Positions 14,235 through 22,232 of a stretch of 41,580 nt of DNA are shown one piece after another; position 1 is the first letter of the stretch, and each line of letters opens with the position of its first letter. Source of the DNA: Herbaspirillum sp. ASV7 (GTDB taxonomy: Bacteria > Pseudomonadota > Gammaproteobacteria > Burkholderiales > Burkholderiaceae_D). The position numbers and the translations under genes are program-made. The notes under the pieces are model-generated. The model saw only the letters and a program-made list of their open reading frames with translations, had not been told where the DNA came from and ran no database searches. The stretch lies in contig NZ_JAELUH010000045.1 of the NCBI RefSeq assembly GCF_016429215.1, positions 1 through 41,580 on the forward strand, in the 5' to 3' direction.

Positions 14235-14924
14235 ATGTCCGATCTGGCCATTATCGATGAGGCAGCCGCCGATGCGGTGGAGCAGGCCGAAGTCGTTGCG
14301 CTATCCGGGGAAGTCTTCGGCGCCCTGATCAATCTCTCCGGCCGGCGCCGTTTCACCTCGCAGCGGCTGGTGCTGTATGCGGTACTGGCGGCACAGGGGC
14401 AAACGGGTGCCAGCACCACTGCCCGCGAGGCGCTGGGCCTGTTTCGCGGCGCCCATGCGTCCCTGCTGCGGCGTTCGCGGGATCTGCCGGGGGTGTTCTG
14501 CCCGGAGCTGGAAGAAGCCTATTTCGGACATACCCAGGGTGATGCCCGCATCACGGCCTTCGCCGACCTGGCCGAGCGCGCCCTCAACGCCATCGAGGAC
14601 CGCCTCAAGGGAGCGCCGGCGCTGCTGGAGCAGCTGGTGCAACAGACCACGCCCTTGCTGGCCGTGCTCAACGAGATCACCAGCGTCTATGAAGCCCAGT
14701 CAAAGAAGCATGCGCGGCTCATGCGCGAGCAGTTGCGCGGCATCATGACCGACATCGAGACCATCGCCCGCGAAGCCAAGATGGTGGCCTTCAATGCGCG
14801 CATCGTGGCGGCCCGCTCGGGCCAGGCGGGCAAGGAGTTTTCGGTGGTGGCCGGGGTGCTCTCCAACATCACCGGCGAGATCGATCACCTGGTCAAGGAA
14901 GCCTTGAGCGGCGCGGCGGCCTGA
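14235..14924 (+). CDS. Soluble chemoreceptor-like protein downstream of nrt
   Basis: A 229-residue protein started at ATG 14235, with AAGGGGAG 7 nt upstream. It has no signal peptide or membrane helix. Residues about 20-145 are helical (EVFGALINLSGRRRFTSQRL and FRGAHASLLRRSRDLPGVFC). The last 70 residues resemble the start of a methyl-accepting signalling hairpin: EAKMVAFNARIVAARSGQAG then EFSVVAGVLSNITGEIDHL. The domain stops at one arm, so it is not a normal chemoreceptor. Its place 79 nt after the nitrate transporter suggests nitrate-linked sensing or signalling, but that is inference. Confidence 0.65.
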   Translation: MSDLAIIDEAAADAVEQAEVVALSGEVFGALINLSGRRRFTSQRLVLYAVLAAQGQTGASTTAREALGLFRGAHASLLRRSRDLPGVFCPELEEAYFGHTQGDARITAFADLAERALNAIEDRLKGAPALLEQLVQQTTPLLAVLNEITSVYEAQSKKHARLMREQLRGIMTDIETIAREAKMVAFNARIVAARSGQAGKEFSVVAGVLSNITGEIDHLVKEALSGAAA

Positions 14925-14933
14925 GCGGACGGC

Positions 14934-15311
14934 TCACTTCGCGCTCTTGAACGCCGCCCATGCCACCAGCAGCCATGCCGCCAGGAAGGCCAGGCCGCCC
15001 AGGGGCGTGATGGCGCCCAGGATGCGCGTGCCGGTCAGTGCCAGTAGGTAGAGGCTGCCGCTGAAGACGACGATGCCCGCCAGCATCAGCTGACCGGCCC
15101 AGCGCAGCGCCGCGCCGCCCATGCGCGGCATCAGCAGGGCCACGGCGATCATGCCCAGGGCATGGATAAACTGGTAGGTCACGGCGGTGTGCCAGATCAC
15201 CAGCATCTCTTCGGAGATCATCTTCTTGAGGCCGTGCGCGCCGAAGGCACCGCAACCCACGGCGATGAACATGTTGAGGGCGCCGATGGCGACCAGGGTG
15301 CGTTCTTTCAT
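14934..15311 (-). CDS. DUF423 (YgdD-like) inner membrane protein
   Basis: A 125-residue protein with four membrane helices, started at the minus-strand ATG at 15311 (MKERTLVAIGALNMFIAVG). GAFGAHGLKKMISEEMLVIW and YQFIHALGMIAVAL are the DUF423 hallmarks, including the conserved G-A-F-G-A-H and W-x-T-A-x-x-Y-Q motifs. The frame is open to 15428 but that extension has no family similarity. Function is unknown. It stands alone between convergent neighbours. Confidence 0.9.
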   Translation of the reverse strand: MKERTLVAIGALNMFIAVGCGAFGAHGLKKMISEEMLVIWHTAVTYQFIHALGMIAVALLMPRMGGAALRWAGQLMLAGIVVFSGSLYLLALTGTRILGAITPLGGLAFLAAWLLVAWAAFKSAK

Positions 15312-15387
15312 CGATTCGACTTTCAAGGGCGTCACACGTTGACGGTGACCGGGTGGTGTGCTGGCCGATGGGCAGGCAGAGAAAACC

Positions 15388-15888
15388 TTAGAGCGACACG
15401 CGATGCGACTTGCCGAGCCTGAATTCATGCCGCAGCACGAACTGCGAGGTGGCGATCAAGCCCGAGAGACCCAGCACCAGTTGCGTGAGCGTATCCGGCG
15501 GCAGTACCCAGACCGAACCGGCCGGTGCGGCGACGTTGGCGGCGGCGCTGATGACGGGGGCGGCCCAGGCGGCTTCCTCGCTCACATCGAGCAGGATCTG
15601 GCCTTCCGGCGTGGTGTGCAGATAGATCTCGCCACCCAGTTCCAGCGTGAAGCAGATCCCCTGGCCGGCATTGACTGCATTGAGCTTGTTGCGCCAGAGC
15701 ACGGCTTGCAGCTCGCGGTTGTAGGTCTCGATCCAGGTCTCGACCTCGTGCACGTTCTGCAGCACGATCCAGGGACGGGGCGCGGGAATGGTATCGGCGC
15801 CAGCGACGGCGTCATCGGGGAAGATCGGTTCGGGGGCTTGGTCGGACATGGTCGTGAGCGGGCGCTCGCTCATGGAGCGCAGGCGCAT
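15388..15888 (-). CDS. Hypothetical protein (about 166 aa)
   Basis: A protein of up to 166 residues. Three in-frame ATGs are possible at 15888, 15873 and 15849, and none has a convincing ribosome site. Features: an acidic, proline-rich start, an alpha/beta centre (WIVLQNVHEVETWIETYNRE then FTLELGGEIYLHTTPEGQIL) and a short hydrophobic stretch near the end (LVLGLSGLIATSQFVLRHEF). No membrane anchor or known motif is certain. Codon use is like that of the flanking chromosomal genes. I do not recognise the family. Confidence 0.7.
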   Translation of the reverse strand: MRLRSMSERPLTTMSDQAPEPIFPDDAVAGADTIPAPRPWIVLQNVHEVETWIETYNRELQAVLWRNKLNAVNAGQGICFTLELGGEIYLHTTPEGQILLDVSEEAAWAAPVISAAANVAAPAGSVWVLPPDTLTQLVLGLSGLIATSQFVLRHEFRLGKSHRVSL

Positions 15889-16045
15889 GGTTTGGGGCTA
15901 AAGGCTGGAGTATATCGGATCACGCCGTTCATGCCGGCAGACCTGCCCTGGATACGCCTGGCTGCTGCGGCATTGTCTTGCCAGAGACATGACAAGCGGT
16001 TAGCGTGGTGGTCCCGGCTCACGCCATCTGGAAGACAACAATTAC

Positions 16046-16945
16046 ATGCGCCAATCACTTTATCTGTTCGCCAGCGCCTTACTGGCGGCCCTCATCGTCG
16101 CTGCTGCCGCGCCCGCAAGCGCACAGCAACTGGCACAGGATCTCAACGAATCGGTCAGTACCATCGAGGTCAGCGTCAAGGATCTCTATGGCCGGGAGGA
16201 GAGCGGCAAGGTCGTCATCACGCAGTTCAGGCCTGCCGGACCAGGGCCGTTTCCCATCCTCGTCCTCAATCATGGCCGCGCTACCAGTAACAGGAATGAG
16301 CCGCCGCGCTTTCGCTACACCAGGCAAGCGAGGTATTTCGTGGAGCGCGGATTTGCGGTGTTTGAACCCACCCGCATCGGCTACGGTGCCTACATGACCC
16401 AGTTCGACCCGGAGGACAGTGGCACTTGCGGTAGCCGGGACTATGGCCCCATGGCCAAGGCTGGTAGCACCGAGATCCTGGCCGTGTTGGACTATGCCCG
16501 GCAGCAGCCCGATGTTGACCCCAGGCGTGTTGTGCTGGTGGGTCAATCGGTCGGTGGCTACCTGACAGTGGCCACCGCGGCAGCCAATCCGGACGGCTTG
16601 GTCGGAGCCATCAATTTCGCCGGCGGTGCCGGTGGCGATCCGGTCACCCATCCTGGCAACCCCTGCGCGCCGCAGCGCCTGGAAGATATGTACGCCCAGT
16701 TCGGCAAGACTGCCAAGGTGCCCATGCTGTGGATCTATACCGAGAACGATCTGTTCTTCGGACCGTCCCACAGCAAGTCCTGGCAGGCGGCCTTTGCCAA
16801 GACCGGTGGCGATGTCGACTACCATCTGCTGCCACCGTTTGCCAAGAACGGACACACCTTGTTCTCCAGCGGGCCTGATATCTGGGAGCCGGTGGTCGGC
16901 CCCTTCCTCGACAAGCTCGGATTCCCAGCTAGGCAGCAGAAATGA
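16046..16945 (+). CDS. Secreted alpha/beta hydrolase (dienelactone-hydrolase-like)
   Basis: A 299-residue protein with a clear signal peptide (MRQSLYLFASALLAALIVAA, cleavage near ASA-QQ). The fold shows the HG oxyanion region (LVLNHGRA), a nucleophile elbow GQSVGGY with Ser168, an acid at Asp235 (YTENDLFF) and a base at His270 (KNGHTLF). Two cysteines near GTCGSRDYG and GNPCAPQRL could form a disulfide. It should hydrolyse an ester or related bond in the periplasm or outside; the substrate is unknown. It is the last chromosomal gene before the island. Confidence 0.85.
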   Translation: MRQSLYLFASALLAALIVAAAAPASAQQLAQDLNESVSTIEVSVKDLYGREESGKVVITQFRPAGPGPFPILVLNHGRATSNRNEPPRFRYTRQARYFVERGFAVFEPTRIGYGAYMTQFDPEDSGTCGSRDYGPMAKAGSTEILAVLDYARQQPDVDPRRVVLVGQSVGGYLTVATAAANPDGLVGAINFAGGAGGDPVTHPGNPCAPQRLEDMYAQFGKTAKVPMLWIYTENDLFFGPSHSKSWQAAFAKTGGDVDYHLLPPFAKNGHTLFSSGPDIWEPVVGPFLDKLGFPARQQK

Positions 16946-17048
16946 CGCAATTGCGATAAAGACCTGCAGGAGGCCAATCTGGCCTCTGCGCGACTCAGAA
17001 GGAAGCGTGGAGAGGTGAGGGGGATAGGAATCGGCACGCCAAAATGAA

Positions 17049-17074
17049 AAGGGCTCCAGCGAACTGGAGCCCTT
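17049..17074 (-). terminator. Terminator of the tRNA-Lys transcript
   Basis: AAGGGCTCCAG (17049-17059) and CTGGAGCCCTT (17064-17074) form a perfect 11-bp stem with a CGAA loop. On the minus strand TTTCATTTT follows. It lies 8 nt past the tRNA 3' end, so it is the terminator of the original tRNA gene. Confidence 0.8.
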
Positions 17075-17082
17075 CGTATTTC

Positions 17083-17130
17083 TGGTAGGCCGTGCGGGAC
17101 TCGAACCTGCGACCAACGGATTAAAAGTCC
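17083..17130 (-). tRNA. tRNA-Lys(TTT) 3' fragment, attachment site
   Basis: Read on the minus strand, 17130 to 17083 gives GGACTTTTAATCCG (anticodon TTT in its loop), the variable region, a T arm (GCAGGTTCGAGTCCCGC), the acceptor 3' strand and an encoded CCA. Sequence upstream of the anticodon stem (17131 onward) no longer fits a tRNA: no D arm or acceptor 5' strand. This is the 3' portion left at one end of an element integrated in tRNA-Lys. The intact copy should be at the other end, beyond the window. Confidence 0.85.
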
Positions 17131-17280
17131 TAGGTTCAATCTATTTATTAATGTTGATAAAATATTATATGTATATATAAATCAGTGATTTATGGCGTAT
17201 TTATAGTTGATGTGGCTGTGTGATTTGTGGTCTAATTTGATGGGTTGTGTAACCCCGGTGTAACCCCGAAAAGGAATCGA
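17131..17280. other. AT-rich attachment region before the integrase
   Basis: About 150 bp, very AT-rich in its first 100 bases. Near the integrase start it has a direct repeat GTGTAACCCC at 17247-17256 and 17258-17267, the first also forming GGGTT/AACCC palindromic arms. These could be arm-type binding sites for the integrase or excisionase, or an autoregulatory operator. No gene fits here. Confidence 0.45.
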
Positions 17281-18498
17281 ATGGCAACTCGTATCAACTT
17301 CACGAAAGACGCACTAGATGCCATTTCATTGCCGCCAAAAGGCAGCAGGGTCACGTACCACGACACGAATAAAAAGGCGTCGGGTTTGCAGCTCCGGGTT
17401 ACATCGACTGGTGCCAAGAGTTTTAGTGTGTTTCGGCGTATGGGCGATGGAGGCCCAGACAGAGTGACGATTGGTCCGTACCCTCTGGTGACAATTGAGC
17501 AGGCTCGCAAACAGGCAGCAATGATCAGCGCTTCGATCGTCAACGGTGATAATCCGGCGAAAGTGAAGCGGGCACATAAGGCGGAGTTGACATTCGGTGA
17601 TCTGTTCAACGACTACATCGAACGCCATGCCAAGCAAAACAAGAAAACGTGGAAGGAGGATCAGCAGCGATTCAATCAGTATCTCAAAAGGAGTTTCGCT
17701 TCGAGGAAGCTATCGGCTGTTGATCGTAGTGCGCTAGCTGCCCTTCACAGTGATATCACGAAGGCCGGGCACCCGACAGTTGCCAATCGTGTTCTGGCAC
17801 TTGTTTCGAGTATTTTTGGATGGGCAATAAATGCTGGGTTGGTGGAATCAAATCCGGCTTCCGGGTTGCGCAAGAACCGTGAGAAGAGCCGGGATCGTTT
17901 TTTACAAGGTGATGAGATCCCACGTTTTTTTGCTGCCCTTGCTGCGGAAGAGAATCCTACGATTAGAGATTATCTTTTGGTTTCTCTGTTAACGGGCACA
18001 CGCAGAGCAAATGTCCTATCGATGAGGTGGAAGGATATCAATCTCGCTCGTGCCGAATGGCGAATCGAAGAGACAAAAAATGGTGATTCGTTAGTTGTTG
18101 CCTTGGCCCCCGAAGTCGTCAAGATTTTGGGAGAGCGAATGGCGTCTGATGATAAAGACGTCGGCTTTGTGTTCCCAGGTCCAGGGAAAAAAGGACATCT
18201 CGTAGAGCCGAAGCGGGGGTGGGAGCGAGTCCTCGAACGTGCCAAATTGGAAGACTTGCGTATTCATGACTTGCGTCGCACCTTCGGCAGCTGGCAGGCA
18301 AAAACCGGTAGTTCACTGGTCATTATTGGCAAGACCTTGGGGCATAAAAACGTAGCTACCACGCAAATATATGCCAGGCTCGATACCGATCCGATCAGAG
18401 AAAGTGTGCATCGGGCGGTTGGTGCAATTATGGAAGCAGCGACGGCTAATGTTGATTCGGCTGTCGCTGCAATAGCAGAAGGCCCTGCTAAAACATGA
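17281..18498 (+). CDS. Tyrosine recombinase integrase (P4 type)
   Basis: A 405-residue integrase started at ATG 17281, with AAAAGGA upstream. The N-terminal DUF4102-like arm-binding domain includes ASGLQLRVTSTGAKSFSVFR and VTIGPYPLVTIEQARKQA. A SAM-like core-binding domain follows (about residues 100-190). The catalytic domain has the expected residues: the first Arg in LLTGTRRANVLSMRW, HDLRRTFGSW (H-x-x-R) and LGHKNVATTQIYARL with the Tyr nucleophile. Such integrases insert elements at tRNA genes, here tRNA-Lys. The gene reads away from the tRNA fragment. Confidence 0.95.
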   Translation: MATRINFTKDALDAISLPPKGSRVTYHDTNKKASGLQLRVTSTGAKSFSVFRRMGDGGPDRVTIGPYPLVTIEQARKQAAMISASIVNGDNPAKVKRAHKAELTFGDLFNDYIERHAKQNKKTWKEDQQRFNQYLKRSFASRKLSAVDRSALAALHSDITKAGHPTVANRVLALVSSIFGWAINAGLVESNPASGLRKNREKSRDRFLQGDEIPRFFAALAAEENPTIRDYLLVSLLTGTRRANVLSMRWKDINLARAEWRIEETKNGDSLVVALAPEVVKILGERMASDDKDVGFVFPGPGKKGHLVEPKRGWERVLERAKLEDLRIHDLRRTFGSWQAKTGSSLVIIGKTLGHKNVATTQIYARLDTDPIRESVHRAVGAIMEAATANVDSAVAAIAEGPAKT

Positions 18499-18505
18499 TT
18501 GATCG

Positions 18506-19015
18506 CTATTTGGGCTGTTCAAGGTTAATGCTAGGATCAACCACCCAAATAATGGGGATGTCAGCGTACAACCCTCTGGCTCTCCCTTGAACAGCAGCTA
18601 CTGTCTTGTGGCGTTCTAGTCTCATGAGCGCCTCCCGAACATTGTCGTTTGCTGCAATCACGACATCGGAATTGTTCAATGATTCGCACTGCACTGTTGG
18701 AAGTCCATCCCGAACGCTTGGTGCATAGCAGTGATATATCGGTAGGTACACCCAAGCTCCCAGCGATCCACCTCGCTGTAAACTCATGGTTAAAGCAGTT
18801 AGATCCGGATGTGTTTTCGGAAGGGTCTCCTTGCCGATCAACTCAATCAATCGATATGGGAACTTCTCGAACTGTCGAGGGCCTCCTTTGCCAATATCAA
18901 TCCATTCAGCATCCGGGTTTGGCCAGAAGCGAGCAGCACAAAGAGCTGAAATAATAAAGGCAGCGATTAGAGCTGCCTTTTTTCTTCCTGATAGGTTCTT
19001 CAGCTTCGCAATCAC
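18506..19015 (-). CDS. Hypothetical single-span membrane protein (169 aa), third gene of a cassette
   Basis: The start GTG at 19015 is chosen because AAGGAG precedes it with correct spacing, and because it overlaps the previous gene's stop as GTGA, a sign of translational coupling. A longer frame to 19042 is less likely. After a basic start (KLKNLSGRKKAALIAAFIIS) there is one membrane helix. About 130 residues follow with FEKFPYRLIELIGKETLP, a Cys pair (HCYAPSVRDGLPTVQCESLN) and an alpha/beta end. No family is recognised. The gene is probably co-expressed with the two small genes before it, next to the integrase. Confidence 0.72.
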   Translation of the reverse strand: MIAKLKNLSGRKKAALIAAFIISALCAARFWPNPDAEWIDIGKGGPRQFEKFPYRLIELIGKETLPKTHPDLTALTMSLQRGGSLGAWVYLPIYHCYAPSVRDGLPTVQCESLNNSDVVIAANDNVREALMRLERHKTVAAVQGRARGLYADIPIIWVVDPSINLEQPK

Positions 19016-19233
19016 TTGCCGCTCCTTAGTCTTGCCTTCCACCCGGAATGGAGCTTCTTTTCATCGGCAGAGGTCAGCCGGTTGTACCCAAGTTCGGTGA
19101 AATAGCCATTTGCATCGGTGTAGCCATTTCTCTTCTGTGCCGCCTCGGACATCTCCCCTAAGGGTTTGACTGTGCCGTCGTACTTCGAGCCAATTACAGA
19201 GTTTCCAGCGTTCAAGAATTTTCTCAGTCCCAC
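19012..19233 (-). CDS. Small hypothetical protein (73 aa), second gene of a cassette
   Basis: A 73-residue soluble basic protein with a GTG start at 19233, preceded by GGGAGG. Recognisable stretches are KFLNAGNSVIGSKYDGTVKP and YTDANGYFTELGYNRLTSAD, rich in Gly, Asn and Tyr. No signal or membrane helix. Its TGA overlaps the next gene's start. Function unknown. Confidence 0.7.
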   Translation of the reverse strand: MGLRKFLNAGNSVIGSKYDGTVKPLGEMSEAAQKRNGYTDANGYFTELGYNRLTSADEKKLHSGWKARLRSGK

Positions 19234-19236
19234 AAC

Positions 19237-19410
19237 TTACCTCCCTTTGTCACGCATGCTTTCAACAAGGGCCTGGGCTACAGCGCCAGCCAATGCGATA
19301 AAGAACGCAAACGTAGTTGCACCGCCAAGCTCCTTGGCAAAGTTCTTGAATCCTTTTTCGCCCTTATCCTTCTCTTGAGCGTCATCCTCGTCACGGCTAT
19401 TAGTCGTCAT
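19237..19410 (-). CDS. Small membrane protein (57 aa), first gene of a cassette
   Basis: A 57-residue protein starting MTTNSRDEDDAQEKDKGEKG, an acidic and charged head. One membrane helix follows (TTFAFFIALAGAVAQALVES) and a basic tail. AAGGA precedes the start at 19410. Only 3 nt separate its stop from the next start, so the three genes form a tight operon. It is divergent from the repressor gene at 19527. I do not recognise it. Confidence 0.68.
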   Translation of the reverse strand: MTTNSRDEDDAQEKDKGEKGFKNFAKELGGATTFAFFIALAGAVAQALVESMRDKGR

Positions 19411-19526
19411 CTTTGGTGTCCTTTGGCTGAGAACTGCCAGTCTGTGGTTGCTTTATTAAACCGATTGGTATTTTACAACAACTTAATGGTTTATAAATTC
19501 AACCGGCGTTGTTTCACACTCGCCGA

Positions 19527-19964
19527 ATGCCAAAAGAAATTGATGAAAAGAAAGCATTTGCTGCCAGGTTGAAGCAGGCCCTTGGACGCAGTCCCAAGAA
19601 GGTCTCGTCGGCGACTGATTTGTCAATCCAGTTCAACCTGCGGCATCCCAATGAATCTATTACAGTTCAAGCTGCGCAGAAATGGTTGAGCGGAACGGCA
19701 CGTCCGACGCCCGACAAAATTGAAACCTTGGCGGAATGGTTGAACGTCTCGGCGCAGTGGCTGAGATATGGGATTGCAGAGGGGCGATCCCAAGATGGAG
19801 TGGAAAAGAAGAAGGGGCGGCGGAGAGAAAATCCAACTCCCGTGCCTAACGCTCAGGAGCTGGAGCTCTTGCAAAAGATTCGGGCGCTACCGGAACATCA
19901 GCGATTCCTGGTAACCGAAATCATCGAGCAGTTCTCCATTGATGGAGAGATGTGGCGAGACTGA
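19527..19964 (+). CDS. Phage-type helix-turn-helix regulator
   Basis: A 145-residue protein started at ATG 19527 (MPKEIDEKKAFAARLKQALG). Residues about 12-82 are a helical DNA-binding domain: VQAAQKWLSGTARPTPDKIE, then LAEWLNVSAQWLRYG, the pattern of phage Cro/CI-like regulators that begin with an S24-less HTH. The C-terminus (ELELLQKIRALPEHQRFLVT) is a short helical dimerisation region without a peptidase domain. It faces the small-gene cassette across a 116-nt gap and probably regulates it. It also has the composition of the island. Confidence 0.8.
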   Translation: MPKEIDEKKAFAARLKQALGRSPKKVSSATDLSIQFNLRHPNESITVQAAQKWLSGTARPTPDKIETLAEWLNVSAQWLRYGIAEGRSQDGVEKKKGRRRENPTPVPNAQELELLQKIRALPEHQRFLVTEIIEQFSIDGEMWRD

Positions 19965-19966
19965 GT

Positions 19967-20662
19967 TCAACCCAACCACTTTAGCTTCCTTCGATTCCCC
20001 GCAAGCACCAAAGACAGAAGGCCGATAGCTATCAATGGGAATGCTCCTGGCTCAGGGAGAACTTGGATATCTGGGCGAGGGATCCAGATTGCGTAATAAG
20101 ACTGGAAGGTGCCTGGCCCAAAACTATCCGGAAGAGTTGATTCGCCAATCCAACCAGACCTATAGTTGGGCCCCGGTTGTTGACCGTTCACCAAGTCGCC
20201 ATACATAAATAAGGTCAGCGAGCTGGTATTGACTGTATCTATACCAATGCTGGTGCTATATGGCGTATAGATTGTGCTATCAACCGACCAGGAGTTGCAA
20301 CCGTATGGGCCGCTTGCCGAATAATAATTGCAGCCGGATCTGGGATCAAAAATCCAGTCCCACGAGTTAAAGGCTGCGAGAGAATTCAGTGCTTGATCAA
20401 ACAATGCCTGATTTGCAGCAGCAGCAGCGCTTTCCGTTTTGAATGCAAATTGGCTTGCATCACATTGGGAGAATAGGTCATTGCACGTCCCCCATGCTTT
20501 GAAGATCACATCATAGTCAAAGCCGGCAACTACAATATTGTCTACTTCGACGATTTTTTTCCAATTTCCTCCGCTATTGTAGATAAAGGTTGGTTCAGCT
20601 GCGGCGCTTGTGCACCAGATGAAAAGTGAAGCAACCAGGAGCTTTAATTTTTTGATAGACAT
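19967..20662 (-). CDS. PEP-CTERM sorting-signal secreted protein
   Basis: A 231-residue protein with a signal peptide (MSIKKLKLLVASLFIWCTSAAAE). The C-terminus has LPEPGAFPLIAIGLLSLVLA followed by GNRRK: a Pro-Glu-Pro box, membrane helix and basic tail, the PEP-CTERM signal cut by an exosortase. The mature domain is aromatic and Ser/Asn-rich with paired cysteines (GTCNDLFSQCDASQF, SGCNYYSASGPYGCNSW). Such proteins are sorted to the surface in beta-proteobacteria that make exopolysaccharide. It converges with the repressor gene, 2 nt apart. No exosortase gene is in the window. Confidence 0.85.
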   Translation of the reverse strand: MSIKKLKLLVASLFIWCTSAAAEPTFIYNSGGNWKKIVEVDNIVVAGFDYDVIFKAWGTCNDLFSQCDASQFAFKTESAAAAANQALFDQALNSLAAFNSWDWIFDPRSGCNYYSASGPYGCNSWSVDSTIYTPYSTSIGIDTVNTSSLTLFMYGDLVNGQQPGPNYRSGWIGESTLPDSFGPGTFQSYYAIWIPRPDIQVLPEPGAFPLIAIGLLSLVLAGNRRKLKWLG

Positions 20663-20903
20663 TATTTGAAATAGCGGTTTTGGTATTTTCCGCTAAGCAA
20701 TTAGCGTTCCAGTAAATAAAAATTTGTTAACCTCAATAGAAATCAAGTACTTGCGTTTAATTTCTATTACGTTACGTTCCACGTTGTAAGTTTTTCCGAC
20801 GCTTAGAATTTGTTTGCTGGTTCTCCAATCAATTTTCCATATTCCCCTTGGTATAAGAAATGTGAGCAACACATTCCCCTCTTCACTTACCAAGGAGATT
20901 GAC

Positions 20904-21020
20904 ATGCATTCCGCATTCAAGCGTTGGCTTGCCGTCGTAGCCGTCAAAGTGTTGATCGTCGTCGTTTCGATGATCATCGAAATCATCAAGGATTCAGGCG
21001 AAGAAGCCTCTGCCGTCTAA
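20904..21020 (+). CDS. Small membrane protein (38 aa)
   Basis: A 38-residue protein starting MHSAFKRWLAVVAVKVLIVV, one hydrophobic helix and a charged tail (EIIKDSGEEASAV). A perfect AAGGAG (20892-20897) supports it. A short GGGCA/TGCCC hairpin (21022-21035) follows. The region 20663-20903 upstream has no gene I can support. Function unknown; a membrane peptide in a mobile element could be toxin-like or accessory to the next gene. Confidence 0.6.
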   Translation: MHSAFKRWLAVVAVKVLIVVVSMIIEIIKDSGEEASAV

Positions 21021-21154
21021 GGGCATTTCTGCCCAAAGCATTTCCCCTTTCCCACGACCGATAAGGTCTTTCTTCATCTTCACTTGGCCCTGCACTTTAT
21101 CCGCCGAATCGGCGGAGGTCTTGTTACGCCTATTTAAAAGCGAAAGGAACTGCA

Positions 21155-22108
21155 ATGGCACACCTCGTTCATCAAATGGCTTACGTCAATAATCCGCCCT
21201 GGCATGGCATCGGAAATAGGCTATCTGAAAAGCAGCCAATCGAAGTTTGGGCATCTCAAGCCGGTATGGATTGGCATATTTTGGAGGCGCCGGTCGAGTT
21301 TCGCTCGGAGGGCCGACGCAACGTCTCGGCAGCAATCGAATTCCCGGAAAAGAAAGTGCTTTATCGATCCGATACCAATGTTCCTCTGTCGGTTGTCTCT
21401 AACCGCTACAACGTCGTCCAGCCTCGAGAAATCCTGGAGTTCTATCGGGACTTGACGGAGGTGGCGGGTTTCGAGTTGGAGACCGCTGGTGTTCTGAAGG
21501 GAGGCAGGAAGTGCTGGGCATTGGCACGAACCAACCAGTCCACGTCATTGAAAGGAAACGATGAAATGCGGGGCTACTTGCTCCTGGCGACCGCTTGCGA
21601 TGGAACCTTGGCGACAGTCGCTAAGTTCACGAGCGTTCGAGTGGTCTGCAACAACACCCTGGAGGTGGCGACGAGGCTAGGTGGCGGAGTGAAGGTCCCG
21701 CACAGCACATCCTTCAACGCTCAAGCCGTCAAGAATGAGCTGGGTGTGGCATTGTCTTCGTGGGATGACTTCATGTACCAGATGAAGCAGCTATCACAAC
21801 GCAAGGTCAACGGCTCCGAGGCTGAGAAGTTCATTCGACGATTGTTCGATGTGGGCGATTCATTCGACTATGCTCCAACAAATGCCAAGGCAATGCAGTT
21901 AGTCCAGGAGTTGTTTGAGGGGAGGGGGAGAGGTGCTGAATTAGCCTCTGCCAAGGGGACTGCTTTTGGACTACTAAATTCGGTAACTGAGTTCATTGAC
22001 CATGAGCGTCGTGCCAGGAGTGTTGACTTCAGGATCGATTCGGCCTGGTTCGGGCAGGGGGCGACACTGAAAGCAAAGGCGCTGGATTTGGCGATAGGTT
22101 TGATCTGA
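21155..22108 (+). CDS. DUF932 (phage/plasmid-like TIGR03299) protein
   Basis: A 317-residue soluble protein with the DUF932 pattern: PPWHGIGNRLSEKQPIEVW, the VLYRSDTNVPLSVVSNRYNV box, DGTLATVAKFTSVRVVCNNT and EVATRLGGGVKVPHSTSFNA. The family is common on plasmids, prophages and islands. Its biochemical role is not established, though it is often near recombination or defence genes. ATG 21155 follows AAAGGAA. Composition is like that of neighbouring island genes. Confidence 0.88.
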   Translation: MAHLVHQMAYVNNPPWHGIGNRLSEKQPIEVWASQAGMDWHILEAPVEFRSEGRRNVSAAIEFPEKKVLYRSDTNVPLSVVSNRYNVVQPREILEFYRDLTEVAGFELETAGVLKGGRKCWALARTNQSTSLKGNDEMRGYLLLATACDGTLATVAKFTSVRVVCNNTLEVATRLGGGVKVPHSTSFNAQAVKNELGVALSSWDDFMYQMKQLSQRKVNGSEAEKFIRRLFDVGDSFDYAPTNAKAMQLVQELFEGRGRGAELASAKGTAFGLLNSVTEFIDHERRARSVDFRIDSAWFGQGATLKAKALDLAIGLI

Positions 22109-22232
22109 TAGTATGAAGAAGCCGGGTCAGGTTAAGTTCTGATCTGGCGATCTATCGCAAGGCAATTTAATGCCTTACTTGATAGACTATTACAAGGTGG
22201 CTAAATTAAATTTCAAAATTGAGGATACTTTT

